Origin: Amycolatopsis taiwanensis DSM 45107
GTDB taxonomy: Bacteria > Actinomycetota > Actinomycetes > Mycobacteriales > Pseudonocardiaceae
DNA length: 64,000 nt
Direction of reading: 5' to 3'
Assembly (NCBI RefSeq): GCF_000519205.1
Contig: NZ_JAFB01000003.1
Coordinates: 269,428-333,427, forward strand
Shown: positions 1 through 13,160 of the stretch, in pieces
How positions within the stretch are numbered: position 1 is the first letter of the stretch
Layout: each line of letters begins with the position of its first letter
Notes under the pieces: generated by a model
The model's database searches: none
Told to the model about the DNA's origin: nothing
What the model saw: the letters and a program-made list of their open reading frames with translations, nothing else
Made by a program: the position numbers and the translations under genes

Positions 1-580
1 GCAGGACGGCGACCTCAAGGTGATCAGTGCGCCGCTGGACACGCTCGGCGTGAACTACTACCGCGGGCATGGTGCGTCCGGGCGTCCCCACGACGACCTC
101 CTTGAGGACAACGTCCCGCATGCGCCGCGCCCGACCGTGTCGCCGTACCCGGGCAGCGACAACATCGTGTACCCGCGCCGCGGGTTGCCGACGACGGCGA
201 TGGACTGGGAAGTGCAGCCGGAGGCGCTCACCCGGCTTCTGGTGCGGCTGCGCGACGAGTACGCCGCGCCGCCGATCTACATCACCGAAAACGGCGCTGC
301 CTATGACGACGAGGTGACGCCGGACGGCGCAGTCCACGACACCGACCGGATCCGCTTCATCGACGTGCACCTGCGCGCGGTGCACGACGCGATCACCAGC
401 GGCGTCAACGTTCAGGGCTACTTCGTCTGGTCGCTGCTCGACAACTTCGAGTGGGCATTCGGCTACCTGCGCCGGTTCGGTATCGTGCACGTCGACTACG
501 ACACCCAGGTTCGCACCGTAAAGGATAGTGGTCACTGGTACGCCGAAGTCGCCTCGACCAACCGAATTCTCGGGACCTGA
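1..580 (+). CDS. GH1 beta-glucosidase, C-terminal part (5' end outside window)
   Basis: Retaining family 1 glycoside hydrolase that releases terminal beta-D-glucose from cellobiose and aryl-glucosides, normally in the cytoplasm. The frame is open from base 2. Visible are LGVNYY near the start, the nucleophile motif ITENG (Glu codon at 287-289) and the closing segment GYFVWSLLDNFEWAFGY, which forms the Trp-lined sugar pocket. The acid/base TFNEP motif and the first half of the barrel lie upstream of the window. The gene is followed after 14 bp by a LacI-type regulator on the same strand, a common arrangement in which the regulator represses the beta-glucoside operon until sugar is present. Family assignment is firm; exact substrate is inferred. 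Confidence 0.93.
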   Translation, partial: QDGDLKVISAPLDTLGVNYYRGHGASGRPHDDLLEDNVPHAPRPTVSPYPGSDNIVYPRRGLPTTAMDWEVQPEALTRLLVRLRDEYAAPPIYITENGAAYDDEVTPDGAVHDTDRIRFIDVHLRAVHDAITSGVNVQGYFVWSLLDNFEWAFGYLRRFGIVHVDYDTQVRTVKDSGHWYAEVASTNRILGT

Positions 581-594
581 CGATCGACGAGCGC

Positions 595-1602
595 ATGACG
601 GACTCACCCACGCTCGAGGAGGTGGCCAGGCTGGCGGGAGTCAGCCGGGCCACCGCCTCGCGCGCCATCAACGGAGGCGCCCGGGTGAGCGCGCGCGCCC
701 AACGGGCGGTCGAAGACGCCATCCGCAGGCTGGGCTACACACCCAACACCGCGGCGCGTTCGCTGGTCACCCGGCGTACCGACTCGGTCGCGCTCGTCGT
801 GCCCGAGCCGGACGAACTGGTCTTTTCCGACCCGTTCTTCGCCCGCACCCTGCATGTCGTCACCAATGTGCTGTCGGCCCGCGATCTGCAAGTGGTGCTG
901 CTGATCGCTCGGCCGGACGACGACAAACAGCGGATGCTGCGCTACCTGCGCGGGCGCCATATCGACGGCGCCATCGTGGTCTCGCACCACGCCGGCGACG
1001 CCCTGCCGGACCACATTGCCGCGCTCGGGCTGCCGAACGCATTCATCGGACGCCCGTGGACGAAGGAAGACCAGGTGTCCTACGTGAGCACCGACAACAC
1101 CGACGGCGCACGCCAGGCCACCCAGTTGCTGATCGACCGCGGCTGCCGCCGCATCGGCACGATCGCGGGCCCGGCCGACATGACGGTGGGCCGTGATCGC
1201 CTCGAAGGCTGGCGGCAGACGGTCAACGAGGCCGGACTCTCCGACGAAGCGGTCGTCCGCGGAGACTTCACCGAGGCCGGTGGGGCCGAGGCCTGCGAAG
1301 CCCTGCTGGACGCCCACCCCGATCTGGACGGCCTCGTCGTCGCCTCGGACCTGATGGCGTCCGGCTCACTGCGCGTACTCGCCGCCCGGGGCCGCCGCGT
1401 ACCCGACGACATCGCCGTAACCGGCTACGACGACCTCGGCATCGCCGAGCACACCAACCCGCCGCTGACGACACTGCGCAACCCGATTTCCGAGATGGCG
1501 GACCAGGCCGCGCAGCTGTTGATCGAGCAACTCGAAGGAGGCTCCGTCCCTCCACGCCGCGTCAACTTCGCGCCCACCCTCATCCGGCGGCAGAGCGCGT
1601 AG
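595..1602 (+). CDS. LacI/GalR-family transcriptional regulator
   Basis: 335-residue DNA-binding repressor of normal length. Residues 6-30 form the LacI helix-turn-helix (LEEVARLAGVSRATASRAIN), the hinge helix lies near residues 48-60, and residues about 62-335 are a periplasmic-binding-protein-like effector domain (from VALVVPE to the closing ITGYDDLGIAEH-like and TTLRNP motifs). The start used is the ATG directly before TDSPTLEE; only a weak GA-rich ribosome-binding site precedes it. It is 14 bp downstream of the beta-glucosidase gene and probably co-transcribed with it, so a beta-glucoside or its breakdown product is the likely inducer. That ligand is inference. Confidence 0.93.
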   Translation: MTDSPTLEEVARLAGVSRATASRAINGGARVSARAQRAVEDAIRRLGYTPNTAARSLVTRRTDSVALVVPEPDELVFSDPFFARTLHVVTNVLSARDLQVVLLIARPDDDKQRMLRYLRGRHIDGAIVVSHHAGDALPDHIAALGLPNAFIGRPWTKEDQVSYVSTDNTDGARQATQLLIDRGCRRIGTIAGPADMTVGRDRLEGWRQTVNEAGLSDEAVVRGDFTEAGGAEACEALLDAHPDLDGLVVASDLMASGSLRVLAARGRRVPDDIAVTGYDDLGIAEHTNPPLTTLRNPISEMADQAAQLLIEQLEGGSVPPRRVNFAPTLIRRQSA

Positions 1603-1628
1603 CGGTTGTGCCGCCGGATGACCACTCA

Positions 1629-1642
1629 CGACGACTTCGTCG
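1629..1642. terminator. Weak hairpin between convergent lacI-type gene and priA
   Basis: CGACGA and TCGTCG form a 6-bp inverted repeat with a 2-nt loop, 27 bp after the regulator stop codon and between two convergent genes. No U-tract follows. The rest of this 148-bp gap shows no recognisable element. Confidence 0.25.
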
Positions 1643-1750
1643 CGGTGGACGATTCGGGCGAGAAAATGTTCCCGATCGCGAAAACGTGCGTGTGGCTGGG
1701 TGTGTCAAAACAAATTCCGAGGTTCCGCCACCCGCACCGCCACGCAAGCC

Positions 1751-3865
1751 CTAGATCAGCTGCAAGGGGTCGAGTTGGATGCGGACGGGTGAGGTCTCCT
1801 TGCGGGCGACGCGGCCGGCCTGGGCGGCGGCGAGCGCCGCGGCGAGTGCTTTGCCGTCCTCCCGCGGGACGCGGATCAGCGCACGTTCACGCTCCGTGCG
1901 GCCTTCGGCGTCCGGCTCGCCGAGCGGGACCGGGCCCAGGATCTCGCCCGAGGCGGGTAGTGACAGCTCCGCCAGCAGCGCGGCCACCGCATCGGGCGCG
2001 CCTTCCACGCCCGCCATCCGGACCGCGGGCGGGAAGCCCAGCTCGCGGCGCTCGGCGAGTTCCCGTCCGGCGTGCCAGGCCGGGTCCCAGCGCACGAGCG
2101 CCTGCACCGGCGTCAGCGCGGCTTCGGCGCCGACCACGATCCGCCCGCCCGCCGACGCCGGCCGCACCAGCGCTGCCGCGGCCATCCACCGCCGCAGCGT
2201 CTCCTCGGCCGCGCGCAGGTCCTGGCGGCCCAGCAACGCCCACCCGTCGAGCAGCAGAGCGGCGCCGTACCCGCCCTCGGCGACCGGCTCGGCGCCCGGG
2301 GTGCAGACCACGAGGGCCGGCCGGGCGGGCACGGTGGCGAGCACCTCCTGTGCGCCGGAGGTCCGCACGGTCACGCCGGGGAAGGCGCGGCCGAGCTCCT
2401 CGGCCGTCCGCTTCGATCCCACGACCATGGCCCGCAAGCGGTTCGAACCGCAGGCCGGGCACCGAGGCGACGCCTCGGGCACGCCACACCACCGACAACT
2501 CGGCGGCCCCTTCGCGTCGCCGCGCAGGCCGAGCGGACCCGCACACCGGCGGCAGTGCGCGGGCGTCCGGCACCGCGCGCAGGCCAGTGCCGGGACATAA
2601 CCGCGCCGGGGCACCTGCACCAGAACCGGCGCGTCCGCGGCCAGCGCCTGCCGAGCCGCCTCGAAGGCCACCGAGGGCAGCCGCGCCGCCCGCGCCGCCT
2701 CGTCACGGGCGACGTCGAAGTCCTCGCCGATGGGCGTGACCCGCGGCGCCGCGCGGCGCAGTTCCTCGCGCGTGGCGACCACCGGGTGCGCCCACCCCGA
2801 TTCGACCAGCAGCTGTGCCTCGGCCGTGCGGGTGAAGCCGCCGACGACCAGCGACGCCCCCTCGGCGTGAGCCCGCACCATCAGCACATCCCGCACCTGC
2901 GGATAAGGCATGTGGGGGTCGACGTGGAGATCGTCGCCGTCGTCCCAGACCACGAACAGGCCCGGGTCGGTGACCGGCGCGAACATCGCCGCGCGGGTGC
3001 CCACCACCACCCGCACCGTGCTGCGCGAGACGGCGAGCCAGCGGCGGTAGCGCTCGGCGGGACCGAGGTCGGCGAACAACGAGACCACGGCGTCGGGCCC
3101 GACCAGCCGTGCGCAGGCGTCGTGCAGGCGCGTGAGGTCGCGCTGGTCGGGCACCACGAGCAGCGCACTCCGGCCCTCGGCCGCCACGGTCGCGGCCAGC
3201 TCGGCCAGCCGCGCCGGCCAGTCCTCACCGGGCAGTGCCTGCCACACCGCGTGCGCCCGCCGGTTTCCCCGCAGTGCCTCGACGAACGCTTCGCCGCGCT
3301 GGTAACGGCCCCAACCGGTGGTCTCCGGCGGGACCGGGACCGCCGCGGCCGGGCGAGCGGGCTCGCCCTCGGCCCGAGCGTGCCGTGGCGGAATCGCCAG
3401 CCGCAGTACGTCGATCATGGTGCCGGCGTAGCGCTGCGCGACCGCGCGCGCCAGGGCGGCCAGGCGGCCGGTGAGCACCGGCTCGCTGGAGGTGACCCGT
3501 TCCAGGAAGGCGAGCCGGCCGGTGTGCTCGGTGGTCTCCGCACGTTCCAGGACGAAGCCGTCGACCAACTGCCCGGCGAAGCGCACCCGCACCCGCGCGC
3601 CGGGCACCGCCGCGTCGTCCAGCCGGTCGGGAACCTGGTAGTCGAAGGTGCGGTCCAGGTGAGCCAGCGGCACGTCCACCACGACCCGCGCGATCGGGTC
3701 CTTCGCGGCCGGCTGCTGCTGCCCCTTGCGCCGGCCCTTGGGCGCCGAGCGCCGCGCGGCGGGCTTCGCCGCGGGTTTCGCTGCGGGTTCCGCGCTGGGA
3801 AGCTCCCACAGGGCGCTGGGTTCGGGCCGGCTCACACCAGCTTCTCTACCAGACGCCACCGACAC
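1751..3865 (-). CDS. priA: Primosomal protein N' (PriA), actinobacterial helicase-degenerate form
   Basis: Replication-restart protein related to PriA, which binds stalled-fork DNA and reloads the replisome. The 704 residues show an N-terminal Ala/Lys/Pro-rich extension (about 1-55), the 3'-DNA-binding region (VDVPLAHLDRTFDYQVP), and a zinc-binding block with four CxxC pairs (CARC, CRRC, CRWC, CPAC). The helicase motifs are lost: GVTGSGKT of the E. coli protein is replaced by a sequence around WQALPGEDW, the DEEH box by WDDGDD, and GSATP by GGFTRT. This loss is known for actinobacterial PriA, so the protein is probably a structural loader without ATPase. It is the last gene of the mihF-gmk-rpoZ-coaBC-metK-priA run. 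A GTG 30 bp downstream is an alternative start. Confidence 0.93.
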   Translation of the reverse strand: MSVASGREAGVSRPEPSALWELPSAEPAAKPAAKPAARRSAPKGRRKGQQQPAAKDPIARVVVDVPLAHLDRTFDYQVPDRLDDAAVPGARVRVRFAGQLVDGFVLERAETTEHTGRLAFLERVTSSEPVLTGRLAALARAVAQRYAGTMIDVLRLAIPPRHARAEGEPARPAAAVPVPPETTGWGRYQRGEAFVEALRGNRRAHAVWQALPGEDWPARLAELAATVAAEGRSALLVVPDQRDLTRLHDACARLVGPDAVVSLFADLGPAERYRRWLAVSRSTVRVVVGTRAAMFAPVTDPGLFVVWDDGDDLHVDPHMPYPQVRDVLMVRAHAEGASLVVGGFTRTAEAQLLVESGWAHPVVATREELRRAAPRVTPIGEDFDVARDEAARAARLPSVAFEAARQALAADAPVLVQVPRRGYVPALACARCRTPAHCRRCAGPLGLRGDAKGPPSCRWCGVPEASPRCPACGSNRLRAMVVGSKRTAEELGRAFPGVTVRTSGAQEVLATVPARPALVVCTPGAEPVAEGGYGAALLLDGWALLGRQDLRAAEETLRRWMAAAALVRPASAGGRIVVGAEAALTPVQALVRWDPAWHAGRELAERRELGFPPAVRMAGVEGAPDAVAALLAELSLPASGEILGPVPLGEPDAEGRTERERALIRVPREDGKALAAALAAAQAGRVARKETSPVRIQLDPLQLI

Positions 3866-3911
3866 CCAATGCTTTGCCGTTTGCTTGCTTGGCGGTGCGG
3901 GCTCCGGGAAC

Positions 3912-5108
3912 CTAAACGACCGAGCGCAGGGCCTCGGCGCGGCCGGTCGACTCCCAGGGCAGGTTCAGTTCGGGGCGGCCGAAGTGGCCGTAGGCCGAGG
4001 TCTGGGTGTAGATCGGGCGCAGCAGGTCCAGGTCGCGGATGATCGCGGCCGGGCGCAGGTCGAACACTTCGGCGATGGCGCCCTGGATCTTGGCCGGGTC
4101 CACCGTCTCGGTGCCGAACGTCTCCACGAACAGCCCCACCGGAGAGGCCTTGCCGATCGCATAGGCCACCTGCACCTCGACCCGGCTGGCCAGGCCCGCG
4201 GCCACCACGTTCTTGGCCACCCACCGCATCGCGTACGCAGCCGAGCGGTCCACCTTGGACGGGTCCTTGCCCGAGAACGCCCCGCCGCCGTGGCGTGCCA
4301 TGCCGCCGTAGGTGTCCACGATGATCTTGCGGCCGGTCAGGCCCGCGTCGCCCATCGGGCCGCCGACGACGAACCGGCCGGTGGGGTTGACCAGCAACCG
4401 GACCTCCGCCGTGTCCAGGCTCAGCGCGTCCAGCTCCGGCTTCACCACCTGCTCGCGGACATCCACGCCGAGCATGGTCTCCAGGTCGATGCCCTCGGCG
4501 TGCTGCGTGGACACCACCACGGTGTCCAGCCGCACCGGCTGGTCCCCCGCGTACTCGATCGTGACCTGGGTCTTGCCGTCCGGGCGCAGGTAGGGCAGCA
4601 CACCGTCCTTGCGCACCCGGGTCAGCCGCTGCGACAACCGGTGGGCCAGCGCGATCGGCAACGGCATCAGCTCCGGCGTGTCCGAGCAGGCGTAACCGAA
4701 CATCAGGCCCTGGTCGCCCGCGCCCTGCCGGGCGATCTCGTCCAGGGCGTTCTCCAACCGCGCCTCGTACGCCGCGTCCACGCCCTGCGCGATGTCCGGC
4801 GACTGCGAGCCGATCGCCACGTTGACGCCGCAGGAATTGCCGTCGAAGCCCTTCGCCGAGGAGTCGTATCCGATCTCGAGGATCTTCTCCCGCACGATCG
4901 TCGGAATGTCCGCGTACGCCTCGGTGGTCACCTCTCCCGCGACGTGCACCTGCCCGGTGGTGATCAACGTCTCCACCGCGACCCGTGACCGAGGGTCCTT
5001 GGCCAGCAACGCATCCAGGATCGAGTCGCTGATCGCGTCACAGATCTTGTCCGGATGTCCCTCCGTCACGGACTCTGAGGTGAACAATCTGCGGGTCGAC
5101 TCCGTCAT
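3912..5108 (-). CDS. metK: S-adenosylmethionine synthase
   Basis: Makes S-adenosylmethionine from methionine and ATP in the cytoplasm, releasing phosphate and diphosphate. At 398 residues it has the usual length. Signature motifs are GHPDK (residues 17-21), [12 protein letters not shown] (129-140) and the phosphate loop [16 protein letters not shown] near residue 274. The ATG start follows a GGGAAG ribosome-binding site. It sits 69 bp downstream of coaBC and 46 bp upstream of priA in the same direction, the conserved actinobacterial order. I looked for a SAM riboswitch in the short upstream gap and saw none. Confidence 0.98.
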   Translation of the reverse strand: MTESTRRLFTSESVTEGHPDKICDAISDSILDALLAKDPRSRVAVETLITTGQVHVAGEVTTEAYADIPTIVREKILEIGYDSSAKGFDGNSCGVNVAIGSQSPDIAQGVDAAYEARLENALDEIARQGAGDQGLMFGYACSDTPELMPLPIALAHRLSQRLTRVRKDGVLPYLRPDGKTQVTIEYAGDQPVRLDTVVVSTQHAEGIDLETMLGVDVREQVVKPELDALSLDTAEVRLLVNPTGRFVVGGPMGDAGLTGRKIIVDTYGGMARHGGGAFSGKDPSKVDRSAAYAMRWVAKNVVAAGLASRVEVQVAYAIGKASPVGLFVETFGTETVDPAKIQGAIAEVFDLRPAAIIRDLDLLRPIYTQTSAYGHFGRPELNLPWESTGRAEALRSVV

Positions 5109-5177
5109 GGCGCTGTCACTTCCCGTCTCGAACTCTGCCGGTGTCCTCAGCCTACTTAAGGATGTCCGGGGTTTCGC

Positions 5178-6428
5178 TCAACGATGGATCACTGCAGTCA
5201 CGGCGTCCCACACCGCGGCCGCCAGTTGCGCCTTGGAACCCAGTGGGATGGGGCGCTCGGTGCCGTCCGCGGCCAGCAGCCAGCCCGCGTTCTCCTCCAC
5301 CTCGAACGCCCTGCCCTCGCTCACGGCATTGACCACCAGCAGATCGCAGCCCTTGCGCCGCAGCTTCGCGCGGCCGTGGTCGAGGACCGAGCCGTGCTCG
5401 TCCCCGGTCTCCGCGGCGAACCCCACCACGATCTGGCCGCCCGCCCGTTTCTTCACCAGTTCGGCGAGAATGTCGGCGTTGCGGGTCAGTTCGATGACCG
5501 GGTCCGGATGGTCGTCGGTTTTCTTGATCTTGAACTCGGCCTGGCTCGCCGGACGGAAGTCGGCCACCGCGGCGGACATCACCACGACGTCGGCGCCCGC
5601 GGCGGCCTCATGCGTCGCCACGCGCAGTTCCTCGGCCGTGGACACGCGCCGCACGACGGTACCGGCCGGATCGGGCAGGTCCGCGGTGTGCGCGGCGATC
5701 AACGTGACATCCGCACCACGCTGGGCGGCCACCCGGGCGAGCGCGTAACCCTGCTTGCCGGACGACCGGTTGCCCAGGAAGCGCACCGGGTCCAGCGGCT
5801 CCCTGGTGCCGCCGGCGGTGATCACCACCCGCAGGCCCGCCAGGTCCCGCGGCAGCGCGCCGGGCGCGGCCAGCAGCAGCCGGGCCAGCTCGACGATCTC
5901 GGCCGGGTCGGCCAGCCGCCCCTTGCCGGTGTCCACGCCGGTCAGCCGCCCGGAGGCGGGTTCGGCGACGACCACGCCCCGCGAGCGCAGCAGAGCCACG
6001 TTGTCGCGGGTCGCGGGGTGCTCCCACATCTCGGTGTGCATGGCCGGGAAGAACGCGACCGGGCAGCGGGCGGTGAGCAGGGTGCCGGTGAGCAGGTCGT
6101 CGGCCAGCCCATGCGCCGCACGGGCCAGCAGGTCGGCGGTCGCCGGGACGACCAGCACGAGGTCGGCCTCCTTGCCGATGCGCACGTGCTGCACATCGGG
6201 CACCTCGCTGAACACGCCGGTGTGCACCGGGTGCCCGGACAGTGCCTCGAAGGTGGCCGCGCCGACGAAGTTCAGCGCGGCCTCGGTGGGCACCACGCGG
6301 ACGTCGTGACCGGTCTCGGTCAGCCCGCGCAGCACCTCGCATGCCTTGTAGGCGGCAATCCCGGCGCCCACGCCCAGGACGATCCGGGGACGGCCACCAC
6401 CGAGGGCGCCTCCCGCCCGGTCACTCAC
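5178..6428 (-). CDS. coaBC: Bifunctional phosphopantothenoylcysteine decarboxylase / phosphopantothenate-cysteine ligase
   Basis: Two consecutive coenzyme A steps: CTP-dependent coupling of 4'-phosphopantothenate with cysteine (CoaB) and FMN-dependent decarboxylation to 4'-phosphopantetheine (CoaC). The N-terminal flavoprotein half carries [11 protein letters not shown] and the PAMHTEMW segment; the C-terminal half carries the CoaB signature [20 protein letters not shown] and [10 protein letters not shown]. The chosen GTG start overlaps the rpoZ stop codon by 8 bp (GTGAGTGA) and gives 416 residues, typical for the family. The frame stays open further upstream, but that part lies inside rpoZ. 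Confidence 0.96.
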   Translation of the reverse strand: MSDRAGGALGGGRPRIVLGVGAGIAAYKACEVLRGLTETGHDVRVVPTEAALNFVGAATFEALSGHPVHTGVFSEVPDVQHVRIGKEADLVLVVPATADLLARAAHGLADDLLTGTLLTARCPVAFFPAMHTEMWEHPATRDNVALLRSRGVVVAEPASGRLTGVDTGKGRLADPAEIVELARLLLAAPGALPRDLAGLRVVITAGGTREPLDPVRFLGNRSSGKQGYALARVAAQRGADVTLIAAHTADLPDPAGTVVRRVSTAEELRVATHEAAAGADVVVMSAAVADFRPASQAEFKIKKTDDHPDPVIELTRNADILAELVKKRAGGQIVVGFAAETGDEHGSVLDHGRAKLRRKGCDLLVVNAVSEGRAFEVEENAGWLLAADGTERPIPLGSKAQLAAAVWDAVTAVIHR

Positions 6429-6693
6429 CCTCGGTGTGTTCGAGCAGGCCGGCGTGGATCTCCCGCAGGGCGATCGACAGCGGCTTCTCACGGGGGCCCG
6501 GCTCGACCAGCGGGCCGACGTATTCCAGCAGGCCCTCGCCGAGCTGGGCGTAGTAGTCGTTGATCTGGCGGGCACGCTTGGCCGAATAGATCACCAGCGC
6601 GTACTTCGAGCTGACCTTGCTCAGCAGGTCGTCGATCGGCGGGTTGGTGATGCCTTCCAGTTCCTCGCCGTGGATACCCAGCGCTGCGCTCAC
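6421..6693 (-). CDS. rpoZ: DNA-directed RNA polymerase omega subunit
   Basis: Small subunit (90 residues) that helps assemble and stabilise beta' in core RNA polymerase. It has the family core [20 protein letters not shown] and [15 protein letters not shown], with the short acidic tail common in Actinobacteria. The GTG start is preceded by GGGAG about 8 nt upstream. It lies 16 bp after gmk and overlaps coaBC, which matches the gmk-rpoZ-coaBC order found across bacteria. Confidence 0.97.
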   Translation of the reverse strand: MSAALGIHGEELEGITNPPIDDLLSKVSSKYALVIYSAKRARQINDYYAQLGEGLLEYVGPLVEPGPREKPLSIALREIHAGLLEHTEGE

Positions 6694-6709
6694 TCGCGTT
6701 GCTCCCGAA

Positions 6710-7321
6710 TCACTTGAAATCCTGATCCATCAAGTCTAACAACTGCTCGGCGGCCTCCCGCACGTCGGCGTTCACCACGCGCGCGTCGAACTCGCCCGCG
6801 GCGGCCAGCTCGCGTTCCGCCTCGGCCAGCCGGGCCTCCACGGCGTCCTGCTGCTCGGTGCCGCGCGCGGTGAGCCGGCCCACGAGCTCGTCCCACGACG
6901 GCGGCATCAACATCACCAGGCAGGCCTCGGGCATCGCCGCGCGGACCTGTCGCGCCCCCTGCAGCTCGATCTCCAGCACGGCCGGCCTGCCTTCGGCCAG
7001 CGCCCGCTCGACGGGCTGGCGCGGGGTGCCGTACCAGTTACCCGCGAACTGCGCGTGCTCGAGCAGTTCGCCACCGGCCACCATGCGGTCGAACGTGGCA
7101 CGGTCGATGAAGTGGTAGTGCTCGCCGTCCACCTCCCCGGGCCGCGGTGGCCGGGTGGTGACCGAGACACTGAAGTAGATGTCGGGGTTCAGCTTCCGCA
7201 GCTGCCCGACGACGCTCGACTTTCCGACGCCCGAAGGCCCGGAGACGACGGTGAGCCGGCGCCGGGGCGTACCACGCCTCGAATCCGGCCCACCTGCCGC
7301 TGCCATCCTGACGTCGCTCAC
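6710..7321 (-). CDS. gmk: Guanylate kinase
   Basis: Phosphorylates GMP (and dGMP) to GDP with ATP, an essential step of purine nucleotide recycling. The 203-residue protein has the P-loop GPSGVGKSS (28-36), the GMP-binding stretch [19 protein letters not shown] and the [11 protein letters not shown] lid region. A basic N-terminal extension of about 20 residues precedes the core. Its GTG start overlaps the mihF stop (GTGA), implying translational coupling; an internal ATG five codons later is possible. Confidence 0.97.
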   Translation of the reverse strand: MSDVRMAAAGGPDSRRGTPRRRLTVVSGPSGVGKSSVVGQLRKLNPDIYFSVSVTTRPPRPGEVDGEHYHFIDRATFDRMVAGGELLEHAQFAGNWYGTPRQPVERALAEGRPAVLEIELQGARQVRAAMPEACLVMLMPPSWDELVGRLTARGTEQQDAVEARLAEAERELAAAGEFDARVVNADVREAAEQLLDLMDQDFK

Positions 7322-7635
7322 TCGCCGCTGAACTCGGCGAGCAGCGCCTTGCGCTGCCGGTCACCGAGGCCGCGCAGCCGCCGGCTCGGCGCGATCTCCA
7401 GGCGCTCCATGGTCTGCTGGGCGCGCACCTTGCCGACGCCGGGCAGAGCTTCGAGCAAAGCGGAGACCTTCATCTTGCCGAGCACCTCGTCCTCGTCCGC
7501 CTGCTTCAGCACGTCGGTCAGGGTGGTACCACCCCGCTTGAGGCGCTCCTTGAGCTCGGCACGGGCACGACGAGCGGCAGCGGCCTTCTCCAGCGCTGCC
7601 TTGCGCTGTTCCTCGGTCAGCTGGGGAAGTGCCAC
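7318..7635 (-). CDS. mihF: Integration host factor, actinobacterial type (mIHF)
   Basis: Nucleoid-associated DNA-bending protein essential in mycobacteria and required for lambda-like integration. The 105 residues contain a basic N-terminal helix (AAARRARAELKERLKRG) and the helix-two-turn-helix DNA-contact motif LPGVGKVRA (64-72). The GTG start follows a strong GGAGG ribosome-binding site by 5 nt; the open frame continues upstream, but the protein family starts here. It heads the mihF-gmk-rpoZ-coaBC-metK-priA transcription unit, with its own leader and candidate promoter upstream. Confidence 0.95.
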   Translation of the reverse strand: MALPQLTEEQRKAALEKAAAARRARAELKERLKRGGTTLTDVLKQADEDEVLGKMKVSALLEALPGVGKVRAQQTMERLEIAPSRRLRGLGDRQRKALLAEFSGE

Positions 7636-7684
7636 GTTTTCCTCCGTAGTACTCAAAAATTCTGGGTGGGTGACGCGACGGTAC

Positions 7685-7718
7685 CCACCCCCGCCCACCG
7701 GCCACAATGCGGGGGTGG
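7685..7718. repeat. 10-bp inverted repeat in the mihF leader
   Basis: CCACCCCCGC and GCGGGGGTGG are perfect complements separated by 14 nt. The hairpin lies about 50-83 nt upstream of the mihF start, downstream of the candidate promoter, so it would form in the mihF leader RNA. It could be a terminator of the upstream pyrF operon or a leader structure; the sequence does not decide. Confidence 0.4.
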
Positions 7719-7744
7719 CAGGTCGCGCACGGTTGCGGGGCCTG

Positions 7745-7750
7745 ATATTA
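7745..7750 (-). promoter_or_regulatory. Candidate -10 element for the mihF unit
   Basis: TAATAT on the minus strand, an unusually good -10 match in this GC-rich sequence, about 110 nt upstream of the mihF start. No convincing -35 hexamer sits 17 bp upstream (GACTTT). The remaining 250-bp pyrF-mihF gap holds only this and the hairpin at 7685-7718. Confidence 0.35.
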
Positions 7751-7885
7751 GACCCAAACGCCGGGCAAAAGTCCGTGTTCTGCAAGACGCGGCCGCGGAC
7801 GGCCGAACTGCTCGGCCGACTGCGTGTTGCCAGGTCACGGCCAGTAGACGTGTTCGCCGATCGCGCGTTCTGAACAACACAGCTC

Positions 7886-8715
7886 TCATCCGGCCAGTGT
7901 CGCCGCGATTCGGCGCGCCCCCTCGCGCAGGGCCGCGGGGTCTGGACCATGCCGCAGGATGTCCCGGGAAGACGCCGCTAGCACGCCGCGCAGCGGGCTC
8001 CCGAACAGCTTGTGCAGCTCCGCCACACCCGCTCCCTGCGCACCGAAACCGGGGGCCAGCACGGGCCCGTTGAGCTCGTCCAGCCGGAGCTCCCCGGGGG
8101 CGATCGTGGCACCCACGACCACCCCCACGTCACCGAGCGGCCGGGCACCCGCGTTACACTCCGCAGCATGATCCACAATGGACTGCGCCACGGTCTTTCC
8201 GTTGTCCAGCAAAGCGTTCTGTAATCGCGCGGCCTCCGGGTTGGAGGTGCGGGCGAGCACGAACACACCCTTCCCCGCCGCCTTGAGCGCGGGCCCGAGA
8301 GAGCCGAATCCGAGGTAGGGCGAGACCGTGATGGCGTCGGCGTCCAGCCGGGTTTCGCCGCCCAGGTACGCCGCCGCGTACGCAGCCATGGTGGAGCCGA
8401 TGTCGCCGCGCTTGACGTCCAGCAGGACGAGCGCACCGGCCTCTTTCGCCTGCGCGATGACCCGTTCCAGAACCGCGATCCCCGCCGCCCCGTAGGCCTC
8501 GAAAAAGGCCGACTGCGGCTTCACCACGGCCACCTCGGGGGCGAGCGCGTCCACCGCTTTCAACGCGAAATTTTCCATTCCCGACACATCCCGCGGGAGT
8601 CCCCACGAGTCGAGCAGCCCGGGATGCGGGTCGATGCCGGCACACAGCGGACCCCGTGCGGCAACCGCCTCGGCCAGCCTTGCGCCGAACGGGGCAGTCC
8701 CTTCCACCGTCCGGT

Positions 8716-8719
<4 letters not shown>
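7886..8719 (-). CDS. pyrF: Orotidine 5'-phosphate decarboxylase, long (type 2) form
   Basis: Decarboxylates OMP to UMP, the last step of de novo pyrimidine synthesis. The 277-residue length and the active-site segment [12 protein letters not shown] (Asp101, Lys103, Asp106) mark the long subfamily used by Actinobacteria rather than the 230-residue E. coli type. The phosphate-binding end carries APGFGAQG. The GTG start overlaps the carB stop (GTGA). It is the last pyrimidine gene of the operon before the mihF leader. Confidence 0.96.
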
Positions 8720-12044
<3,325 letters not shown>

Positions 12045-12045
<1 letters not shown>

Positions 12046-13160
12046 TACCGGTTTTTCTCCATCAACGTTACGAATTCGTCGAACAGCGGGGCGGCGTCGT
12101 GCGGACCCGCGGCCGCCTCGGGGTGGTACTGCACGGAAAACGCGGGCACGTCGACACACCGCAGGCCCTCCACCGTGCCGTCGTTGGCGCAGTAGTGGCT
12201 GACCCTGGCCGTGCCGAACGGCGAGTCGAACCGCGCACCCGGCTCGCCCTCCAGAGCGAACCCGTGGTTCTGCGCGGTGATCGCCACCTGCCCGGTGTCG
12301 GCGTCGATCACCGGGATGTTGATCCCGCGGTGGCCGTAGCGCATCTTGTAGGTGCCCAGCCCCAGCGCGCGGCCGAGGATCTGGTTGCCGAAGCAGATGC
12401 CGAACAGCGGGATCTCGCGCCGCAGCACCTGGCTGGTCAGCTCGATCGCGTGCGCCTGGGTCTCCGGGTCGCCCGGCCCGTTGGACAGGAACACCCCGTC
12501 GGGCTCGACGGCCAGGAGGTCCTCGACTGTGCTGGTGGCCGGCAGAACGTGCACCTCGACGCCGCGGCGGCTCAGCTGCCGCGGCGTGTTCGCCTTGATG
12601 CCCAGGTCCAGTGCGGCCACCCGGAACCGGCGCTCTCCCGCCGCCGCGACCACGTACGGCCGGCCGGTGGTGACCTCGCCGGCCAGGTCGGCACCCTTCA
12701 TGCGCGGGCCGGCCAGAACCTCCTCCAGCATGGCGCCGTCGGCGTCGAGCGCGTCACCGGAGAACACCCCGGCCCGCATCGCGCCGTGCTCACGCAGGTG
12801 CCGGGTCAGTGTGCGGGTGTCCACACCCGCGATACCGACCACGCCCTGCCTGACCAGCTCGTCGTCGAGACGACGGCGCGAGCGCCAGTTCGACGGGGCC
12901 CGGGCCGGGTCGCGCACCACGTAGCCGGCCACCCAGATCCGGGCCGACTCGTCGTCCTCGTCGTTCCACCCGGTGTTGCCGATCTGCGGCGCCGTCTGCA
13001 CCACGATCTGCCGGTGGTAGGACGGGTCGGTCAGGGTCTCCTGGTAGCCGGTCATGCCGGTGCAGAACACCGCCTCGCCCAGCGTCCGTCCTTCCGCCCC
13101 GTAGGCCGAGCCGCGGAACACGCGGCCGTCCTCCAGCACCAATGCCGCCGGCGTCCTCAC
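12045..13160 (-). CDS. carA: Carbamoyl-phosphate synthase small subunit (glutaminase)
   Basis: Hydrolyses glutamine and passes ammonia to CarB through a tunnel. The 371 residues show the N-terminal CarA fold ([23 protein letters not shown]) and a class I amidotransferase domain with catalytic Cys256 in GICFGNQ and His346/Glu348 in QYHPEA. The GTG start overlaps the stop of the PH-like gene upstream (GTGA), and the stop overlaps carB by one base, giving a tightly coupled unit. Confidence 0.97.

Noticed and set aside
1606-2739. Plus-strand frame after the LacI-type gene
   Set aside because: Almost entirely Arg/Pro/Ala low-complexity and antisense to priA.
5109-5177. SAM riboswitch upstream of metK
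   Set aside because: The gap is only 69 bp and shows no SAM-I or SAM-II core or multi-stem junction.
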